DNA of 64,000 nucleotides from an uncultured Prevotellaceae bacterium (GTDB taxonomy: Bacteria > Bacteroidota > Bacteroidia > Bacteroidales > Bacteroidaceae), in NCBI GenBank assembly GCA_902800435.1, contig CADCEQ010000001.1, positions 124,001 to 188,000 of the forward strand, read 5' to 3'. The position numbers were made by a program, and so were the translations under genes. The notes beneath the pieces were generated by a model. The model searched no databases. It was not told where the DNA came from and was given only the letters and a program-made list of their open reading frames with translations. Shown one piece after another: positions 41,016-49,568 of the stretch; position 1 is the first letter of the stretch, and each line of letters starts with the position of its first letter.

Positions 41016-43427
41016 TTATTTCTTGATTCTGATAATGTTAAGCGAATAGGCGGGCAGCTCCACGTCGACGGCACTGATGTTGGTGGGCTGCTGCAGGGTA
41101 TTCTCGTCGTAACCTGTGTTGGCGCGCAGCTGGATGAGTTTGGCACTCTTTACCGCGAAGTTGCTGATGTTCAGGCGTGCGGTGGTGCCCTCGGCCTGCG
41201 AGTTGACAACCTTGACGATAAGCTCGCCCGTCTGGTCGTAGATGGTGGCACTCGAGAAGACACCCGTCGACGTGTCGTGCTTCAGCACAGTGTCGAACAC
41301 CAGGTCGTTGTCGAGCCACGCCTTCACCGAGTCGCCGCTGACGGTCAGCGTCACGTCGTACCAACGGCCAGCCTCTACGCGGCCCCGCTTGGTGGCCGTC
41401 TGCGACTTACCGCTGCCGTTAATCTGCTCCAGACCGTGCTGCGTGTTGCCCCAGCCGCCGAAGTTCACCCAGCAGTAGTGCTGCGGATCGACGTAGTTGA
41501 ACACAATCATGAAGCCCTCACGGCCGTCGTCCTTGCGGGCGCGGCACTTCACGGTATAGTGGTCGCCCACCTCGGCGGTACACAGCGCCACGCACTGCTC
41601 ACGCAGGCTCGTCTGACTCAGCACGCCGTCGGTGACCTGCCAGTCGCCGAACACGTATTCTGGCTTGCCGGTCTTAGGCAGCGGGTCCATGTGGGTGTAC
41701 GATGCCTTGGTGCCCCAGGTGGCATAACCCACGCGGCTCTTCTGCGGCGTGACAGGCTTCCTGAAGGCGGCTCCCTCGTAGGGATTCGTCTGACTGACCT
41801 TCACCACCTGTGTGCCCACGTTGCGGGGCATGAGCATCTGTACATAATAAGAAGGTGTACCCATGACGCGGCTGGAGTTGAAGCGAATCATGTCGGGGCG
41901 CCACCGGGCGTCGTTCTCGTTGACGAAGATGGGGGCGTAGGAGTTCAGGGGTACGATGTCGGAATTGTTCTCCATGCCCATCATGTAGACAGCCTCGCCG
42001 AGGGCGGCGTTCATGTTGCCCAAGTCGCCGAAGCCGTCGGTCACGGCATACTCGCCGACGTAGATTTTCGGGCCACGGCGGTCGTAGGTGTCGTACTTAT
42101 GGAAGTTGTCGGCAAACCATGCCGGATTGCGGTAGTAGTGCTCGTCAAGCAGCTCGACACTCTCCCGGCTGTCCCACGTCGGCGTGTCGGTGCCCCAGGC
42201 GGCAACATTGCCAATAAGGTGCATCTTCGGGTACTTCTTCAGTATCTGCTCCTTGAACAGGCGGAAGCGGTCGTAGTAGTGGTCGCTCTGCTGGCGGGGG
42301 TCGGGCTGGTTGTTCTCGTTGCCAATCTCTAAGTACTCGATGTTGAACGGAGCGGGATGGCCGTTCTTGGCGCGCAGGGCGCCGTACTTCGTGGTCACGT
42401 CGCCATTGGCATACTCCAGGGCGGCCAGCGTCTCGTCAATCCACGGCTGCAGCGAGTCGACGGCCGTCTGTCCACCGTGCCAGATGCCAACGTTCACCAC
42501 GTAGAGCGGCTTGGCACCGAGGTCCTCGGCCATCTGCAGATACTCATGGAAGCCAATGCCGTCGGTGGTGCGGTAGCCCCAGTTCACGTTCCAGTGGCCT
42601 GGACGCTCCTCAATGGGACCGATGGTGCGTTCCCAGCGGAAGGCGTTCTCAGGCGAGATCTGTCCCTCGACGAAGCAGCCGCCGGGGAAGCGCATGAACT
42701 TCGGATGCATCTCATAGAGCATCTGTGCCAAGTCGGGGCGCAGGCCGTTCTCGCGATTCTTGAACGTCGGCGGGAACAGACTCACCACGTCTATCGTCAG
42801 CGTGCCCTTGCCGTCGAAGACGAGGGCAAACTGCGCCTTGGCGTCGTTGCCGGTGGCGGTCAGCTCGGCGGTGTACTTCGTCCAGTTTTTCCCGATGGAA
42901 CCGTCGATTCTCGTTTCTGCATAGACGTTGCTTCCATCCTTATCGCAGAGGGTTGCCTTGATATTTCCCTTGTACTTTCCCTTTGCCCAGAAACTGAGGC
43001 GGTAGGTGCGGCCCTGTACGGTGTTGATGCCCCAGAAGCCCTCGTTGACGAGGCAGACGGGCTGTGACGCCGTGGCATTGATGGTCAGCTCGAGGGCGTT
43101 CTGCTGGACGCTGTTCAGCAGGGGCGCCTTTTTCGACGGCTGGACGAGGCGGGCGGTGAGCTGCGACGGGGTAGCAGCATAGGTTGACCAGGCCTGCATG
43201 TCGGCTGGGGCGCCGTAGCTGGGGCCGTCCTCGAAGGAGCGGTTGCGGATGAGCTCGGCGTAGAGGCCGCCGTCGGCGGCGTGGTTGATGTCCTCGAAGA
43301 AGATGCCGTAGTGGGTGGGGCTGATTCTGGGGCCGCGCTGGTTGGCGTCGATGTCGATGGTGACTTGGGCTGCGGCGGCGCCGCAGCACAGCCAACAGGC
43401 GATGAGGAGGATTTTGTTCTTTTTCAT
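41016..43427 (-). CDS. Exported GH51 alpha-L-arabinofuranosidase
   Basis: An 803-aa enzyme releasing terminal arabinofuranose from arabinan or arabinoxylan. Signal peptide MKKNKILLIACWLCCGAAAA; an N-terminal carbohydrate-binding-like beta domain (~55-210), then the TIM barrel with acid/base Glu371 in LEIGNENNQP and nucleophile Glu459 in YVGEYAVTDG, and the usual C-terminal beta domain. An extra ~170-residue lectin-like module (KPEYVFGDWQVTDGVLSQTS, HYTVKCRARKDDGREGFMIV) is inserted near ~590-750. Middle gene of the GH51-GH51-GH105 operon, 12 bases after the previous stop. Confidence 0.93.
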   Translation of the reverse strand: MKKNKILLIACWLCCGAAAAQVTIDIDANQRGPRISPTHYGIFFEDINHAADGGLYAELIRNRSFEDGPSYGAPADMQAWSTYAATPSQLTARLVQPSKKAPLLNSVQQNALELTINATASQPVCLVNEGFWGINTVQGRTYRLSFWAKGKYKGNIKATLCDKDGSNVYAETRIDGSIGKNWTKYTAELTATGNDAKAQFALVFDGKGTLTIDVVSLFPPTFKNRENGLRPDLAQMLYEMHPKFMRFPGGCFVEGQISPENAFRWERTIGPIEERPGHWNVNWGYRTTDGIGFHEYLQMAEDLGAKPLYVVNVGIWHGGQTAVDSLQPWIDETLAALEYANGDVTTKYGALRAKNGHPAPFNIEYLEIGNENNQPDPRQQSDHYYDRFRLFKEQILKKYPKMHLIGNVAAWGTDTPTWDSRESVELLDEHYYRNPAWFADNFHKYDTYDRRGPKIYVGEYAVTDGFGDLGNMNAALGEAVYMMGMENNSDIVPLNSYAPIFVNENDARWRPDMIRFNSSRVMGTPSYYVQMLMPRNVGTQVVKVSQTNPYEGAAFRKPVTPQKSRVGYATWGTKASYTHMDPLPKTGKPEYVFGDWQVTDGVLSQTSLREQCVALCTAEVGDHYTVKCRARKDDGREGFMIVFNYVDPQHYCWVNFGGWGNTQHGLEQINGSGKSQTATKRGRVEAGRWYDVTLTVSGDSVKAWLDNDLVFDTVLKHDTSTGVFSSATIYDQTGELIVKVVNSQAEGTTARLNISNFAVKSAKLIQLRANTGYDENTLQQPTNISAVDVELPAYSLNIIRIKK

Positions 43428-43439
43428 TGTTATGGGGTT

Positions 43440-45947
43440 TTAGAGTTCGATGGCGCGGAAGGAATAGGGCGGGAGGACGATGGCGGTGCCGGCCTCGCCG
43501 GTCTTGATGTCGAGGCGGCGGTCTTCGGGCTTGCCCTCGAAGCCTTCGGTACGGGCGGAGGCGGGGATGTCGAGGCCGTTGACGGTCAGTTCTAACGAGA
43601 CGGGGAGGGCGTTGACCAATTTGACGTAGGTCTTGCCGGTCTTGCTGTTGCGAACAACGCTGGCACCGAGGCGGTGCCCTAATTGTGAATTGTCAATTGT
43701 CAATCTTGAATTGACATAGGTGTCGCCGCCGTAGACAGAGAAGAGACGCTGCACGTGGTAAGCCGGGGTTGGGCGCACCTCGGTGTTCGAGAAGTAAATC
43801 ATGTCAGGGTTCCAGTTGGAGTGGCCATCCTTGCAGAGCATCGGGGCGTAGCTGGTCATCTCGACCACGTCGCCATTACGCTCGATGTCGGTCAGATAAA
43901 GGGCTTCGGCCAGTGCCGTTTCCACATTGGGACGCTTCACGTTGGTCGAGGCGGCCCACTCGCCGAGGTACACCTTGGCGCCCTGTCGGTCGTAGTTGTC
44001 ATAATAGTCGCGGTGGTGCATGAACCAACCTGTCGATTCGTAGTAGTGCTCGTCGACCATATACTGCAGGTCGGGGTTGCGACGGGTAAAGTCCCAGCCC
44101 TCCTTGTAGTCGGCACTCGGCGTATGGAACGGGCCGACGGTACCGCAGATTTTGATGTCGGGATATTTGGCGCGGATGGCGCGGGCAATCATCGTGTAGC
44201 GCTCCTCGAAAACCGTTCCGATGATGTCCTCGTTGCCTATACCTATATATTTAAGGTTGAAGGGCGCGGGGTGGCCGGCATCGGCGCGCATCTTGGCCCA
44301 CTTCGACGTGGCGGGGTTGCCGTTGGCCCAGTCGATAAGGTTAAGCAACTCCTGGATGTAGGCGGGCATATCGTCCATCGGGATGCCGCCCTGCTGTCCG
44401 CCGATACCCTTGGCGTTGGCGGCCGAGTTCTGGCAGGGCACGCCGGCAGCCAACACGGGCAAGGGTTCGGCTCCGATGTCCTCGCAGAACTGGAAGTACT
44501 CATAGAAGCCCAGTCCGCGAGTCTGGTGATAGCCCCAGATGTTGAAGTCGGGCTTGCGGTCCTGCAGCGGACCGACGGTCTCATTCCAGTGGTAGATGTT
44601 CTCCAGTCCCTGACCGTGAGTCATGCAGCCGCCGGGGAATCGCACGAACTTCGGCTTCAGGTCGGCAATGACCTGTGCCAGATCGTGGCGCAAGCCGTTC
44701 TTGCGGTTCATAAAGGTCTCCTGCGGGAAGAGCGAAATCATGTCGACACCCACATGGGCAGCCTTCAGCGGCACGATGGCCAGCCGGGCCTTGGCATTGC
44801 TGCCTTTGGCGGTGAGCACGGTGGCATACCGTGTCCAAGCACTGGCCGCCGTCTTCAGTTTACTCTTGGCCAGCACAGTACCATCCTCGCCGACGAGCTG
44901 AATCATAAAGTCCTGCTTCTGACCGCCGCCCAGTACGTACATCGAGAAGTCGTACTTCTTACCCTTCTCCACGGCGATGCCGTCCCAGCCCTCGTTCCAG
45001 AGGGTGTCTTTCGGCCACAACAGGGCGTAGTGCGGATTGTTCTTGCTGAGCGGGTTCTCGGTGGCAATCTCTATGGGGCGCGTCGAGTGCCAGGCCGTAG
45101 TTGCGCTCCATTCGCGGCGGTCCTTGCTGTTGTATTCGAAGTCGCGGTTCTGGATGAGTTCGGCATAGAGGCCGCCATCGGCTGCATAGCTGATGTCCTC
45201 GAAGAAGATACCGATAAGGTTAGGGCTGATGGCCTTTTGCTTCGAGGGGTCGATGGTGAGGGTGGCTTTTATGGGCGATGTGGGCAATGTGGGGTTCTTG
45301 GCGTCGTCGTGCATGCGCTCAGCCGACAGGTGCCCGTCGGCGGCCTGCTGCCGGAAGTGCTGCTCAATCGCGGCCCATTCCATCAGGGAAATCTCGAAGC
45401 TGTTGCCCTCATATAGTTTGCCGCCGACGGTGGCAGTGTCGGGTATCCACGCATCGTCGCTGATTTCACTGGCACGGTCGGGGGTGAAGTCGCGGAAGTT
45501 CGGCGTTGCCGATGTCCACCGCTTGCCCTGGGGTGACTTATAATAGATGTCGAACGTACCGTCGGGATTGGAGAACACCACCGGCTCCAAGCATTTCGTG
45601 GTCGACATGATGGGATAATCCTGGGGACGCCAGTTGACGAGGTCGCGGCTGTAGGCGGCAGCAAACAGCGGTGCGCGGTCGTTGACCTGAAACACCAGGC
45701 GCCACGTGCCGTCGCTGGCCCGGCAGACCGACGGGTGGTACATCTTTTTCTCTGCGCCCCATGTGCCGTAGTCCGACGAGCAGAGCTGGCCGGCCTCGCG
45801 CCAGGCGTCGTTTTCCTGTATGGCGATGTGCAGTCCGCGCGTCTCGCCTGGAGAGTAGACGAATATTCTTTGAAGGCTGTCGGTCTGAGCCCATGCATTT
45901 ATAGCGCAGAGTGCCGAGAGCACCGTTGTCAGTAGTTTTTTCCTCAT
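43440..45947 (-). CDS. GH51 arabinofuranosidase with N-terminal partial propeller
   Basis: An 835-aa exported enzyme. Signal peptide MRKKLLTTVLSALCAINAWA. Residues ~25-215 resemble part of a GH43-like propeller (KKMYHPSVCRASDGTWRLVF, SRDLVNWRPQDYPIM, CLEPVVFSNPDGTFDIYYKS), too short for five blades and with His-Pro where GH43 has the catalytic Asp-Pro, so probably binding only. A complete GH51 follows: Glu573 in GIGNEDIIGT and Glu663 in YLGEWAAST; the usual GNEN is GNED here. An in-frame repeat-like insert (RLTIDNSQLG) lies near ~755. First gene of the operon, with a promoter at 45978-45985. Confidence 0.9.
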   Translation of the reverse strand: MRKKLLTTVLSALCAINAWAQTDSLQRIFVYSPGETRGLHIAIQENDAWREAGQLCSSDYGTWGAEKKMYHPSVCRASDGTWRLVFQVNDRAPLFAAAYSRDLVNWRPQDYPIMSTTKCLEPVVFSNPDGTFDIYYKSPQGKRWTSATPNFRDFTPDRASEISDDAWIPDTATVGGKLYEGNSFEISLMEWAAIEQHFRQQAADGHLSAERMHDDAKNPTLPTSPIKATLTIDPSKQKAISPNLIGIFFEDISYAADGGLYAELIQNRDFEYNSKDRREWSATTAWHSTRPIEIATENPLSKNNPHYALLWPKDTLWNEGWDGIAVEKGKKYDFSMYVLGGGQKQDFMIQLVGEDGTVLAKSKLKTAASAWTRYATVLTAKGSNAKARLAIVPLKAAHVGVDMISLFPQETFMNRKNGLRHDLAQVIADLKPKFVRFPGGCMTHGQGLENIYHWNETVGPLQDRKPDFNIWGYHQTRGLGFYEYFQFCEDIGAEPLPVLAAGVPCQNSAANAKGIGGQQGGIPMDDMPAYIQELLNLIDWANGNPATSKWAKMRADAGHPAPFNLKYIGIGNEDIIGTVFEERYTMIARAIRAKYPDIKICGTVGPFHTPSADYKEGWDFTRRNPDLQYMVDEHYYESTGWFMHHRDYYDNYDRQGAKVYLGEWAASTNVKRPNVETALAEALYLTDIERNGDVVEMTSYAPMLCKDGHSNWNPDMIYFSNTEVRPTPAYHVQRLFSVYGGDTYVNSRLTIDNSQLGHRLGASVVRNSKTGKTYVKLVNALPVSLELTVNGLDIPASARTEGFEGKPEDRRLDIKTGEAGTAIVLPPYSFRAIEL

Positions 45948-45977
45948 AGTTTCTCTGTGTTATGGCTATTTTGTGGG

Positions 45978-45985
45978 CAAAGTTA
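45978..45985 (-). promoter_or_regulatory. -7 box of the GH51-GH105 operon
   Basis: TAACTTTG on the minus strand, 31 bases before the GH51 ATG and divergent from the RNase R promoter. Confidence 0.55.
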
Positions 45986-46029
45986 CAAAATAATTCATAA
46001 ATCATGACGTGTTATTCACATTTTTTTCC

Positions 46030-46037
46030 TATCTTTG
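46030..46037 (+). promoter_or_regulatory. -7 box of rnr
   Basis: TATCTTTG, 29 bases before the RNase R ATG. Confidence 0.6.
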
Positions 46038-46065
46038 CCCTCAGAAAACCAAAAAGCAGAAGACT

Positions 46066-48267
46066 ATGGGAAAGAAGAATGGAGGAAAACGGCTTTCGAA
46101 GAAGGCCGTAGCCGAGGCCCTGCAGGGGCTGTTCATGGGTAGTCCGAACGAGACTTTTTCACTGAAGTACATTTTCAAGGAGCTTAAGCTCACCACACAT
46201 CCGGCGAAGATGCTGGCCATCGACACACTCGACGAGATGTGCTGGGACGACTACCTCTCGAAGGTAGGCGACAACCAGTACCGCCTGAACCAGAAGGGAC
46301 AGGTGCAGGAGGGCACGTTCATCCGCAAGGCCAACGGCAAGAACTCATTCCTGCCCGACGACGGCGGCAAGCCGATCTTTGTGTCGGAGCGCAACTCGAT
46401 GTTCGCCCTCAATGGCGACCGCGTCCGCGTGGCGATGATGGCCCGCCGCCAGAACCACATCAAGGAGGCGATGGTGACCGACATCCTGAGCCACAAGACC
46501 GACCAGGCCGTGGGTAAGCTGAAGGTAGAGAAGGACTTTGCCTTCCTCATTACCGAGGGAAATATCTTCGTCCACGACATCCTCATCCCGAAGAAAAAGC
46601 TGAAGGGCGGCAAGGACGGCGAGAAGGCCGTGGTGAAGATTACGCAGTGGCCGTCGAAGGAGTCGAAGAACATTGTCGGCGAGGTCATCGACGTACTCGG
46701 CAAGGAGGGCGACAACAACGTCGAGATGCACGCCATCTTAGCACAGTATGGTCTGCCCTATAAATACCCGAAGGCCGTGGAGGATGCCGCGAAGAAGATT
46801 GATCCGGGCATCACTCCTGAGGAGATAGCCCGCCGCGAGGACTTCCGCGACGTGTGGACCTGCACCATCGACCCGAAGGATGCCAAGGACTTCGACGATG
46901 CGCTGTCAATCAGGAAGAAAGGGACTTTATGGGAAGTTGGCGTCCACATTGCCGATGTCACTCACTATGTCAAGGAGGGCAGCATCATCGACAAGGAGGC
47001 ACAGAAGCGTGCCACGAGCGTCTATCTCGTCGACCGCACCATCCCGATGCTGCCCGAGCGGCTCTGCAACTTCATCTGCTCGCTGCGTCCCGACGAGGAT
47101 AAGCTCTGCTACAGCGTCATCTTCGTCTTGGACGACGATGTCAACATTAAGTCGTGGCATCTGACCCACACCGTCATCCGCAGCAACCGACGCTATGCCT
47201 ATGAGGAGGTGCAGCAGCTGTTAGAGGACAACGGCGTCAAGGACGGCACCGGCCAGCCCGCACCGCCCGCCACGAAGAAAAACCCCTACAAGGGCGAGTA
47301 CGCTGCCGAGCTCATCAAGCTCGACGCGCTGGCCAAGAAACTGCGTGAGCGCCGCTTCAAGAACGGTGCCGTGAAGTTCGACCGCGAGGAGCTGCACTTC
47401 GACATCGACGCTGACGGCAAACCCGTCCGCGCCTATTTCAAGACGTCGAAAGATGCCAACAAACTTATCGAGGAATTCATGCTTCTGGCTAACCGCACCG
47501 TTGCCGAGAGCATCGGGGCCGCCAAAAAGCCCGGCACAAAAGCCAAGACCTTCGTCTATCGCGTCCACGACCAGCCCGACCCGCAGAAGCTGGAGTCGCT
47601 GCGCCAGGTCGTCGCCCCCTTCGGCTATAAGCTGAAGACCAGCGGCACGAAGGGCGCCATCTCGAAGTCGCTAAACGCCCTGATGGACGAGGCTGCGGGC
47701 AGCAAGGAGCAGAAGCTCATTGAGACCGTCGCCCTGCGCGCCATGATGAAGGCCAAATACTCGACCCACAACATCGGTCACTACGGACTGGCCTTCGACT
47801 ACTACACCCACTTCACGTCGCCCATCCGCCGCTACCCCGACACGATGGTCCACCGCCTGCTGACGCGCTATCAGGCTGGCGGACGCTCGGCCAACCAGGA
47901 GCACTACGAGGAGTTGTGCGAGCACTCAAGCGACATGGAGCAGACCGCAGCCAACGCCGAGCGCGACAGCATCAAGTACAAGATGGTGGAGTTCATGGGC
48001 GACAAGATCGGCGAGTGCTTCGACGGCCACATCTCCGGCATACAGTCCTACGGCATCTATGTCGAGATCGACGAGAACCACTGCGAGGGTATGGTGCCCA
48101 TGCACGACCTCAGCGGCGACTACTACGAGTTCGACGAGGCCCACTACTGTCTCATCGGCCGCCGCCACCACTCGAAGTACCAGCTGGGCGACCCCATCCG
48201 CATCAAGGTGGCACGGGCCAACCTGGAGAAGCGCCAGCTCGACTTCACCCTGGCCGACGACGAGTAA
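46066..48267 (+). CDS. rnr: Ribonuclease R
   Basis: Processive 3'-5' exoribonuclease (RNase II family) that degrades structured RNA and takes part in rRNA quality control. 733 aa from MGKKNGGKRLSKKAVAEALQ; the frame opens 19 codons earlier but across the promoter. Order: winged-helix start (~10-75), cold-shock domains (~80-225), RNB catalytic domain with IDPKDAKDFDDALSIRKK (metal-binding Asp at ~272-281) and FTSPIRRYPDTMVHRLL, and a C-terminal S1 domain (GECFDGHISGIQSYGIYVEI). Lacks the long basic tail of the E. coli protein. All key residues are intact. Confidence 0.95.
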   Translation: MGKKNGGKRLSKKAVAEALQGLFMGSPNETFSLKYIFKELKLTTHPAKMLAIDTLDEMCWDDYLSKVGDNQYRLNQKGQVQEGTFIRKANGKNSFLPDDGGKPIFVSERNSMFALNGDRVRVAMMARRQNHIKEAMVTDILSHKTDQAVGKLKVEKDFAFLITEGNIFVHDILIPKKKLKGGKDGEKAVVKITQWPSKESKNIVGEVIDVLGKEGDNNVEMHAILAQYGLPYKYPKAVEDAAKKIDPGITPEEIARREDFRDVWTCTIDPKDAKDFDDALSIRKKGTLWEVGVHIADVTHYVKEGSIIDKEAQKRATSVYLVDRTIPMLPERLCNFICSLRPDEDKLCYSVIFVLDDDVNIKSWHLTHTVIRSNRRYAYEEVQQLLEDNGVKDGTGQPAPPATKKNPYKGEYAAELIKLDALAKKLRERRFKNGAVKFDREELHFDIDADGKPVRAYFKTSKDANKLIEEFMLLANRTVAESIGAAKKPGTKAKTFVYRVHDQPDPQKLESLRQVVAPFGYKLKTSGTKGAISKSLNALMDEAAGSKEQKLIETVALRAMMKAKYSTHNIGHYGLAFDYYTHFTSPIRRYPDTMVHRLLTRYQAGGRSANQEHYEELCEHSSDMEQTAANAERDSIKYKMVEFMGDKIGECFDGHISGIQSYGIYVEIDENHCEGMVPMHDLSGDYYEFDEAHYCLIGRRHHSKYQLGDPIRIKVARANLEKRQLDFTLADDE

Positions 48268-48332
48268 CGGCGTAAAAAGAATGGCGGAAGCAAAATTTCT
48301 CATTTCCCATACCTCATTTCTCATTTTTTTCG

Positions 48333-48340
48333 TACCTTTG
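48333..48340 (+). promoter_or_regulatory. -7 box of pyrE
   Basis: TACCTTTG, 22 bases before the pyrE ATG, following an AT-rich spacer of catttctcat repeats. Confidence 0.6.
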
Positions 48341-48361
48341 CACGCTCAAACCAAAAGGAAT

Positions 48362-48994
48362 ATGGAAAGTATAAAAAGTCAATTCGCACGCAAGCTGATG
48401 GACATCAAGGCCATCAAGCTGCAGCCGCAGGAGCCTTTCACGTGGGCCAGCGGCTGGAAGTCACCTATCTATACCGACAACCGCAAGACGCTCGGATTCC
48501 CCCGTCTGCGCTCCTTCGTGAAGCTGGCCCTGTGCCACGCCATCCAGGAGCACTTCCCCGAGGCCGAGGCCGTGGCCGGCGTGGCTACGGGCGCCATTGC
48601 CCAGGGGGCACTGGTGGCCGAGGAGCTGGGTCTGCCCTACTGCTACGTGCGCCCGAAGCCGAAGGACCACGGCATGGGCAACCAGGTGGAAGGCGAGATT
48701 GAGAAGGGCACGAAGGTGGTGGTGGTCGAGGACCTCATCTCCACCGGCGGCTCGTCGCTGAAGGCCGTCGAGGCCCTGCGCCAGTATGGTGTCGAGGTTG
48801 TCGGCATGGTGGCATCGTTCACCTACGGATTCCCCGTTGCCGAGGAGGCTTTCAAGGCTGCCGGTGTGAAGCTCATCACGCTGAGCAACTACGACGCCGT
48901 CGTCGAGGAGGCTGCCAAGACGGGCTATATCAAGGAAGAGGAAAAGGCTGTGCTGGCCGAATGGCGCCAGTCGCCCTCGACGTGGAAGCAGTAA
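48362..48994 (+). CDS. pyrE: Orotate phosphoribosyltransferase
   Basis: Joins orotate to PRPP in UMP synthesis. 210 aa from MESIKSQFARKLMDIKAIKL; a much longer frame exists upstream but it overlaps rnr and the promoter. The substrate loop FTWASGWKSPIYTDNRKTLG, AVAGVATGAIAQGALVAEEL, the flexible loop YVRPKPKDHGMGNQVEG and the PRPP-binding VVVVEDLISTGGSSLKAVEA are all present. It heads a pyrE-SRPBCC-argH run that is conserved in Bacteroidales. Confidence 0.95.
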   Translation: MESIKSQFARKLMDIKAIKLQPQEPFTWASGWKSPIYTDNRKTLGFPRLRSFVKLALCHAIQEHFPEAEAVAGVATGAIAQGALVAEELGLPYCYVRPKPKDHGMGNQVEGEIEKGTKVVVVEDLISTGGSSLKAVEALRQYGVEVVGMVASFTYGFPVAEEAFKAAGVKLITLSNYDAVVEEAAKTGYIKEEEKAVLAEWRQSPSTWKQ

Positions 48995-49037
48995 TCAATC
49001 GAAAATCTCAAATCCGTAAATCGTAAATAACATTAAG

Positions 49038-49469
49038 GTGGGATTATTTGACAACACATCAAAGTTTGAGAGTAGCGTGAAGCAGATACCCTACTCGCAG
49101 GAGGCGGTCTACCGCAACATCAGCGACCTGCGCAACCTGGAGAAGGTGCGCGACCGCATACCTGAGGACAAAGTGAAGGACTTCTCATTCGATGCCGACA
49201 CCATCAGCATCAATGTGCCCCCCGTGGGCGAGCTGAAGCTGCGCATCATCGAGCGCGAGGAGCCCAAGTGCGTGAAGTTTGAGACGGCACAGTCGCCCGT
49301 GCCCTTCAACGTCTGGGTGCAGATGCTGCCCGTCGACGAGCAGTCGAGCAAGATGAAGGTGACGGTGAAGGCCGAGCTGAACCCGTTCATCAAGGGCATG
49401 GTCTCCGGACCGCTGCAGGACGGCGTTGAGAAGATTGCCGATGCGCTGGCCAAAATAGAATATGTGTAA
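49038..49469 (+). CDS. SRPBCC (START-like) family protein
   Basis: A 143-aa protein using a GTG start (49038), MGLFDNTSKFESSVKQIPYS. The pattern of a helix-grip fold is visible: EAVYRNISDLRNLEKVRDRI, ADTISINVPPVGELKLRIIE, and the long C-terminal helix FIKGMVSGPLQDGVEKIADA. The ligand is unknown. Members always sit next to pyrE and argH in related genomes, but that linkage has no known functional meaning. Flanked on both sides by AT-rich cgatttac-type repeats. Confidence 0.8.
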   Translation: MGLFDNTSKFESSVKQIPYSQEAVYRNISDLRNLEKVRDRIPEDKVKDFSFDADTISINVPPVGELKLRIIEREEPKCVKFETAQSPVPFNVWVQMLPVDEQSSKMKVTVKAELNPFIKGMVSGPLQDGVEKIADALAKIEYV

Positions 49470-49562
49470 TTTTCGATTTACAGATTTTCGATTTACGATT
49501 GCCTATAATCGTTTCTCGCAGGTCTGACAAATCGAAAATAGAAAATTCGTAAATCGTAAATA
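49469..49562. repeat. AT-rich inverted repeat between the SRPBCC gene and argH
   Basis: cgatttac/gtaaatcg-type repeats at 49472-49499 and, in inverse order, 49531-49561, could fold into a ~90-base hairpin. Related sequence lies at 49007-49031. Confidence 0.6.
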
Positions 49563-49568
49563 AGAACT

